A stretch of DNA of 28,754 nucleotides from CAKAHY01 sp041848045 (GTDB lineage: Bacteria > Bacillota > Clostridia > Lachnospirales > Lachnospiraceae). The notes beneath the pieces were generated by a model. That model did not search any database. It saw only the letters and a list, made by a program, of their open reading frames with translations, and was not told the origin of the DNA. Below are positions 25,801 to 28,754 of the stretch, piece by piece. The position numbers and the translations under genes are program-made. The stretch is taken from the NCBI GenBank assembly GCA_041848045.1, contig JBGZHY010000136.1:1-28754 (forward strand). Direction: 5' to 3'. Within the stretch, counting starts at the first letter, position 1; every line of letters starts with the position of its first letter.

Positions 25801-26525
25801 ACTATGTGGATTATCTGGCAAAGGACTGCTTCGGTGAAAATGAAGGAAATGTTGCGGTATACACGGACAATGCCGATATTTTGCCGGGTATCGGTCACGA
25901 TATTGTAAGAAGCGACGGAAGCCGACTGCAGCTGGAAAAAGAGCCTGAGGCACCGCTACCGCCGAAAGAGCCCGGTTCGCAGGAATCGGAGCCCGGACTG
26001 CCGAAAGAGCCTGAACCGGAGCAGCCGGAAAACGGAGGAACACAACATAAGAAAAATGCAGGCGGAGGAAGCAAAGGAGGAGCCGGAGGACAGACGAAAA
26101 AGGTTCAAGCTTCGGCACAAGGTCAGAATATTCCGCCACTCACGGAAGGAAGATGGAGAAAGGGAGAGGATCCCGCAGTATGGCAGTTCGTGAAAACGGA
26201 CGGCACGGTATATCGGAACACCTGGATTTGTACCGGAGTGGGGACAAACAGCCGAAATATGTCCTATGCCTGGTTCCGAATAGACAAGGAAGGCTTTTTG
26301 CAGACCGGCTTTTATACGGATGAAGCAGGGAATACCTATTACCTGAGTGAAGGAGCCGATGCTTTGGAAGGCGCCATGCTTTGCGGATGGCATAATATTC
26401 GCTCTTCCTGGTATTATTTTGAAGAAAAAGACGGAAAGACGCAGGGAATGCTTTACAGAAAACAAAAAACGCCGGACGGCTACACGGTGGATGAAAAGGG
26501 GATTTGGGACGGAAAAGCAAAGTAG
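19812..26525 (+). CDS. Giant multidomain subtilisin-family (S8) surface protease with BspA-like LRRs and cell-wall-binding module
   Basis: This 2237-residue secreted protease has a signal peptide (about 1-35, ending VQAA) and an I9-like propeptide (to about 160). The subtilisin domain (about 165-475) has triad Asp193 (GIIDTG), His240 (NDHGTHVAG) and Ser411 (GTSMAAPHVAG), with oxyanion Asn332 (ASGNQ). Two MAM/choice-of-anchor-J-like domains (about 597-764 and 876-1053, each with GWYIDN) flank a fibronectin-like segment. Then come two carboxypeptidase-regulatory-like domains (about 1085-1236), a jelly-roll-like stretch (to about 1407), two BspA-like LRR blocks (about 1436-1626 and 1802-2030) around a MucBP-like spacer, a Pro/Glu and Gly-rich linker, and cell-wall-binding repeats (about 2107-2235). 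All catalytic residues are present. Only the protease and repeat assignments are firm; middle domains are pattern calls. It has no LPXTG anchor. Confidence 0.92.
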   Translation: MRIIKRTWKRWLAGILLSVMLWGNTGLLPITVQAAVEEIEIAGKMQGIEDYLRHTQAPYDLLIKLDAGEAYEDLSREEQADIAQARAVQLLEKGIQEGRVESYERFYIVNAIHALVKDASLLRELAALQEVEKITSNNKIWLIEPIKDEDRAASVLYQPDERRIEWGVLDVHADTVWESLGIEGEGVTVGIIDTGVNYRLPALKQAFKGYDAQSGKIDKSYYKDCVNGMEEPEAGSVNDHGTHVAGIIVGKEGEKLNRIGVAPKAKFISAKALDEKGGDIADLLEAGEWMLRQKPDIINNSWGGDSSDDIWFKDMAQAWKEAGIVAVFASGNQLSGEGTPGPGSIANPGNLLNVIAVGAVDREEKLGSFSKRGPSIFDKEKKYIKPDLVAPGVQVRSVDASGRYVSWNGTSMAAPHVAGVLALMKEANPNLSVDEMAKILQESAKPLSDREYKDSPNMGYGYGLVDAYAAVSKAQGKEQGRIYGSILKEGKDSESPRLQFQNIKEAYLGRELQVNVQVEEDISIRSAKLYYKNEEDTDFASLSLDLFEGLQNRGVYRATIPALQLKAGELSLRAEVVDYAGNQIQAEKKIEILPGVALPWENTLEENINGFILEGNWKWSEKLSAAEPNMPDGGRKYLGIDAGKAGFEKQTDSYLYLPPIRMEDTVQGQNVVLNMDMFKSFTGISVAKLEASFSGAPNDWELVHNVTIRPDITDRSWENNSYSLRKYSGSDRPLLLRLYFRGHDADKGEGWYIDNLRLDYGDSSKPGKVEGLKAVQNHKGLDISFIMNEETDMLQYELEKRREDGGFVPLAVVFQDEEAAEFIHDGKQKTHYRMHYYDTDIQEGEQYAYRVRALDNSRNEGAWSEELYVRIAGYTPSVAYDFEADDGAFTAEGEANDWEYGKPQRPESTDYMQNLVWSGLEKNKTKMWGTKLNAALSKQQDSYLYMPTFRVKPEDYIYIDSFSTVSDIDEVSFTVEVKEEESESWYTLFHKQEIQDQKKQHSWFTLEKSLQAYAGKEISLRFHVNSGNGAIFPYQLGWYIDNIYVSRKVKEIGTHAAANIRIASASEADEEIVLEEAPAKEEAVPLRAKIQVLETGNYTYASLIDGTYEIKHICNEGGKPYTLVVSAYGYEPFRTSVDLSGEKEQKIDAVLKPAKPLQIEGSVKDEQGNPLADVQVRIIEDENLPVLSTDIGGKYQSSEVFSGEYTLRFYKRGYYTRELKCRFADAKSLVPEVRMEKIAESLSEEIKDYGGFTIAENDGDYQTVHFKGSTKGIAQRFQASYEGSMLKSISVFAVNNRVYGGSHIQIGILGYDEEGRLREWIPFREYEGLQANAWNEINLEEFTLRTDQPFYVATRYEKPLIESTGIYYDTKAGAKAKERAFIYDGAFTSVSVLPTQGAFAVKACFLYRDGSKEIQEAAVEESGKNPDAGSVSVGSEEEFTFDKATRTITKYHGKARGLTIPKEIGGVPVKRIGEKAFDGTGKSAEEKLEKLIVPEGVELIDANAFQNNRLKEVSLPDSLAYIGKGAFRYQYKSEGERQFSINIPKNVHHIEKETFDTAGDPVLIEKMENVESIAEKAFAGNKNVELYAPKLQSVAEGAFGNSKGNGFQYAKIYTDPNSPLTSAEGEYLINPALVKFRLTDAGDREKVYRIALLYGRSNPKSYSREIPAGEFYRIGEEAVLTPPDFRDNGKLYISRDKAVTLRLEKENILDFYYYALEPTLRLPILDTDDEVPGFALPQAQISCRVLTDAGVLEEKTVQSNEDGYFVLHLEHLAEAKEIALRVDGKEAFSVGVEKAEKYQGQSYIAKGSVLLRYLGEEEEFRIPSAVGSGKTIDEISAFAFYGKKAGKLILHDKIKTISSGAFMDCGIEELQFNVDNVHGALLRSIQEYAFKGNRLKRLILPELTHIIRTAAFEDNMLEHLELGKYTGHIGARAFKNNRLKELYIPGNTEEIGEEAFRANQLEKLSFRTRQEGAEHYLTRIPSLAFAGNKLRQVRLPDYVDYLAKDCFGENEGNVAVYTDNADILPGIGHDIVRSDGSRLQLEKEPEAPLPPKEPGSQESEPGLPKEPEPEQPENGGTQHKKNAGGGSKGGAGGQTKKVQASAQGQNIPPLTEGRWRKGEDPAVWQFVKTDGTVYRNTWICTGVGTNSRNMSYAWFRIDKEGFLQTGFYTDEAGNTYYLSEGADALEGAMLCGWHNIRSSWYYFEEKDGKTQGMLYRKQKTPDGYTVDEKGIWDGKAK

Positions 26526-26537
26526 TGCGACACGTTC

Positions 26538-26575
26538 AAAAGGGTCGAGCCTGCCGGGCTTGACCCTTTTTCTTT
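26538..26575 (+). terminator. Intrinsic terminator of the surface-protein operon
   Basis: GGGTCGAGCC (26542-26551) pairs with GGCTTGACCC (26557-26566), one G-T pair, around TGCCG. The stem is extended by AAAA/TTTT and followed by TTTTTCTTT. It starts 13 bases after the protease stop. With A-runs upstream it could also work for transcripts from the other strand. Confidence 0.88.
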
Positions 26576-26588
26576 CCTGTACTACAAT
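26560..26588 (+). promoter_or_regulatory. Predicted promoter of the DUF4153-like gene, nested in the terminator
   Basis: TTGACC (26560-26565) lies in the 3' arm of the terminator stem, 17 bases before TACAAT (26583-26588). Transcription would start near 26595, leaving a very short leader with GGGAGG (26598-26603) before the ATG at 26612. Confidence 0.5.
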
Positions 26589-26611
26589 GGAGGTGAAGGG
26601 AGGTTCTTACC

Positions 26612-28387
26612 ATGAAACATTTTTTGCAAAGACGTATCGCCGCATTGAAGGGCAGTATACTGCGCTTTCCTTTTTCGCTGCTGTACGGTTTGGCTTTGAC
26701 CTTATATCTTTTGTATCTGGTGCTGCAAAAAGAACTGTGGGATACTATAGGGGATTCACCTGACCGGATGCGGATTATCCTGCTTCTTATATACGGTGTG
26801 CACTTAAGCCACAGCTTCAGCCTGTTGGCAGAGGGAGCAAAGGAGAGCAAAGCAAAGCTTCTGCATATACTGACGCCGGTGCTTCTGGGGGCATACTATC
26901 TGCGGCTTATATGGTATCCGAATGCAGAGGAGAATATGCCGGCAATCGAAATATTTGCCATATATCTGTTTTTAAAATTATCGACCTATCTATGCGGCAA
27001 GCTGCGGGAGGGCAGGCATTATGCAGCCTATGTGCTGGAATGCTTTATGGCGCAGTTTAAGTCTTTCTTTATGTCCGGTGTTTTGTGTGCCGGCATCTTG
27101 TTCATTTATATCAGCTTTTGCCTTTTGTTTTCCGTGGGAATAGAAGAAAAGCTCATTTTATCCATAGTCATTGTGGTATTCTGCTTTTTTGAACTTTTGG
27201 TCAGGCTGTCGTATTATCCGCAGCCGCAAATGGAGAAAAAGGAGGGAAATGCTTTCTTTAAAATATTGTTTTTGTACATCATTACGCCGGTGCTTTTGGC
27301 GTATACCCTTGTATTGGTTTTATACTATCTGCGCTGTCTGTATCTGCGGAATTTTCCGGTGGTGCTGCTGGGACATTTGATTTTGTGGTACGGACTGCTG
27401 GCGGTATTTCTGCTCTTTTTTGTTTCGGCATGGCAGGAAAGCAATGGTTTTGCCAAAATAGTCAAAAGGCTTCTGCCCTTGCTTTTACTGCCTTCGGTGG
27501 TGATGCTTTTTGTAACCATCGGCGCCAGAATTTTATCCTACGGTATTACCTTAAACCGCTATTACGTGGCGGCAGGAGGAATATTCGTATTGCTGTGCAT
27601 GATATGGTATCTGTGCAGGCCCAAGGCGGAGAACAGAAGTATCCTGCTGCTTGCCATGTGCTTCAGCCTGTTGACGGGAACAGGACCTTTATCGGGCAGA
27701 GAGCTGCAGTTTTACAGTTTGCACAACAGGCTGCTGCGCATCCTGCGTGCCAACGATATGCTGAATGAGCAGGGCAAAGTGCAGCCGGGCAAGGATGTCA
27801 GCGAAGCGGATCAGGAAAGCATATCCAGCATCCTATATATTTTGGCAGACTATCCGGAGAGGGAGCTTGCCTTTTTGCCTGAGGATGAGAACTATGATTT
27901 TGCCGAACATTTCGGCTTCGAAAATTATGGCTATGCCTATTCGGCGGATTCGGATTCCGAGGGAAAAAGCGAATATTATTCTTTCTACAGCTCGGCACGA
28001 AATAAGGCTTTACCTTTGGCGGGATACGAGAAGCTACATGAGATTTCCGTGTCCTATTACGGCGAGGAGGAAAGAGAGGAAGAAAAGCTGTCGGAAGATT
28101 TGCACATCCGAAAAAGTGCGAAAGGCATAGAGCTGATTTTTATGAAGGATGGAGCCGAATGGACCCGCTTTTTACTGTCGGAGGAAGAACTGCTGCAAAA
28201 AGTCAAGCTTTTGGAACAGCTGAAGGAGAGTAAGAAAGGGGAACTTATTCCGGAGGACAGCTATTTGGAGGGAGAAAATGAAAAGATGAAATACAGGCTC
28301 TATATATTTTCTCTCAGTATCGAAAGAATAGAGAACAAAATAGAAAACGCGTATCTTTCCGCTATACTTCTGTATAGTTATCAATAG
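26612..28387 (+). CDS. DUF4153-like polytopic membrane protein
   Basis: This 591-residue protein has roughly ten membrane segments in its first 360 residues, then a charged soluble tail of about 230 residues. I place it in the DUF4153 group from its overall layout and the motif just after the last helix, GTGPLSGRELQFYSLHNRLLRIL with downstream AND-LNEQGKVQPG, which matches the pattern these Firmicutes proteins show. The family has no established biochemical function. The tail contains acidic and Tyr/Ser-rich stretches (FGFENYGYAYSADSDSEG). GGGAGG at 26598-26603 sets the start. It lies after the terminator of the protease operon with a probable promoter of its own, so it need not be functionally tied to it. 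Confidence 0.75.
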   Translation: MKHFLQRRIAALKGSILRFPFSLLYGLALTLYLLYLVLQKELWDTIGDSPDRMRIILLLIYGVHLSHSFSLLAEGAKESKAKLLHILTPVLLGAYYLRLIWYPNAEENMPAIEIFAIYLFLKLSTYLCGKLREGRHYAAYVLECFMAQFKSFFMSGVLCAGILFIYISFCLLFSVGIEEKLILSIVIVVFCFFELLVRLSYYPQPQMEKKEGNAFFKILFLYIITPVLLAYTLVLVLYYLRCLYLRNFPVVLLGHLILWYGLLAVFLLFFVSAWQESNGFAKIVKRLLPLLLLPSVVMLFVTIGARILSYGITLNRYYVAAGGIFVLLCMIWYLCRPKAENRSILLLAMCFSLLTGTGPLSGRELQFYSLHNRLLRILRANDMLNEQGKVQPGKDVSEADQESISSILYILADYPERELAFLPEDENYDFAEHFGFENYGYAYSADSDSEGKSEYYSFYSSARNKALPLAGYEKLHEISVSYYGEEEREEEKLSEDLHIRKSAKGIELIFMKDGAEWTRFLLSEEELLQKVKLLEQLKESKKGELIPEDSYLEGENEKMKYRLYIFSLSIERIENKIENAYLSAILLYSYQ

Positions 28388-28413
28388 AAGAGGCGGTGCT
28401 GTGAAATGACTTC

Positions 28414-28447
28414 TGAGCCGAGCTTAAAAATCAGAATTTTGGGCTCA
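28414..28447 (+). terminator. Weak hairpin after the DUF4153-like gene
   Basis: TGAGCC (28414-28419) pairs with GGCTCA (28442-28447), with an inner AAAAT/ATTTT stem and an asymmetric internal loop. No T-run follows, so a terminator role is doubtful. Confidence 0.3.
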
Positions 28448-28459
28448 TCTCATTAAAAC

Positions 28460-28696
28460 ATGGGAACCTATAACTTCAGCGGGATGTACTACAAGGATGG
28501 GAAAGCGTCAATATCAGGTTTAAATCATCTGCTATATGATGTATTGCCTTATGAGGGTTATGGGAATGTATCGAAGGATGATTTGCCGAAGGACGGTGAA
28601 AAACGTGGTGATAATCAAAGTAGGTATAACGATAATTCTGATGCAAAGCAGGCAAGAAATACCTTTGAGCAAGGCTGGGGAGGTATGCGAGAATGA
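28460..28696 (+). CDS. Small hypothetical protein, possibly a gene remnant
   Basis: I do not recognise this 78-residue ORF. The predicted protein is hydrophilic, begins MGTYNFSGMYYKDGK and has an Asp/Lys/Asn-rich second half, with no signal peptide or membrane helix. There is no ribosome-binding site before the ATG at 28460; another Met lies 8 codons in. Two points favour a real reading frame: it ends in an ATGA overlap with the next gene, and a good GGGGAGGT site for that gene lies inside its 3' end. Base composition is visibly more AT-rich than upstream. It may be a short gene or the tail of a larger, decayed one. Confidence 0.4.
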   Translation: MGTYNFSGMYYKDGKASISGLNHLLYDVLPYEGYGNVSKDDLPKDGEKRGDNQSRYNDNSDAKQARNTFEQGWGGMRE

Positions 28697-28754
28697 AAAA
28701 GAAGATAGTCATATTTATTGATATTCTTACTGTCATACTTTTAGCCATACAAAT
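28693..28754 (+). CDS. Start of an unidentified membrane or secreted protein, truncated by the window edge
   Basis: An ATG at 28693 overlaps the preceding stop as ATGA and follows GGGGAGGT (28677-28684) at good spacing. The visible 20 residues (MKKKIVIFIDILTVILLAIQ) form a positively charged start plus a hydrophobic stretch, that is, a signal peptide or first membrane helix. The frame stays open to the end of the window. The family cannot be judged. Confidence 0.6.
   Translation, partial: MKKKIVIFIDILTVILLAIQ

Overview
The window reads as a contiguous piece of a Gram-positive (monoderm) Clostridia chromosome, most likely a Lachnospiraceae-type anaerobe. This is inferred from the gene families, not from a search: a SAM-I (S-box) riboswitch in front of metK, a lipobox substrate-binding protein, OmpR-type two-component systems with intramembrane-sensing kinases, a type III glutamine synthetase, a DUF4153-like membrane protein, and secreted proteins with choline/cell-wall-binding repeats and BspA-like leucine-rich repeats. 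Every gene I support lies on the + strand and coding density is high. I saw no tRNA, rRNA, CRISPR array or insertion sequence.

Layout. (1) 2-451 is the C-terminal end of murA. (2) 499-3009 is a promoter, a leader hairpin and a three-gene polar amino acid ABC importer (lipoprotein, permease, ATPase). (3) 3021-4440 is a promoter with an internal dyad, a SAM riboswitch, an intrinsic terminator and metK. (4) 4458-12196 follows metK with no visible terminator. It is a tightly packed, overlapping cluster: kinase, regulator, regulator, kinase, an 812-residue secreted/membrane protein of unknown function, an ABC ATPase and an ABC-2-type permease. This is the most system-like part of the window: two short-loop sensor kinases next to an export-type ABC complex suggest envelope stress or antimicrobial-peptide sensing (inference). 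(5) 12226-17853 holds metabolic genes: threonine synthase, class II fructose-bisphosphate aldolase ending at a hairpin, then glutamine synthetase III translationally close to an S66 (LD-carboxypeptidase/MccF-like) peptidase, ended by a good intrinsic terminator.

(6) 17919-26575 is a two-gene surface/secretion operon under a perfect consensus promoter (TTGACA, 17 nt, TATAAT). The first protein has N-terminal cell-wall-binding repeats, a Gly-rich linker, a Pro-Glu-Val-Pro-Gln tandem repeat and an unidentified C-terminal domain. The second is a 2237-residue subtilisin-family protease with propeptide, MAM-like/jelly-roll domains, fibronectin-like and carboxypeptidase-regulatory-like domains, two blocks of BspA-like leucine-rich repeats and a C-terminal cell-wall-binding module resembling the one in its partner. 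They probably sit together on the cell wall. (7) 26560-28387 is a DUF4153-like polytopic membrane protein whose promoter appears nested in the preceding terminator. (8) 28388-28754 is more AT-rich, with a small unidentified ORF overlapping the start of a new truncated gene.
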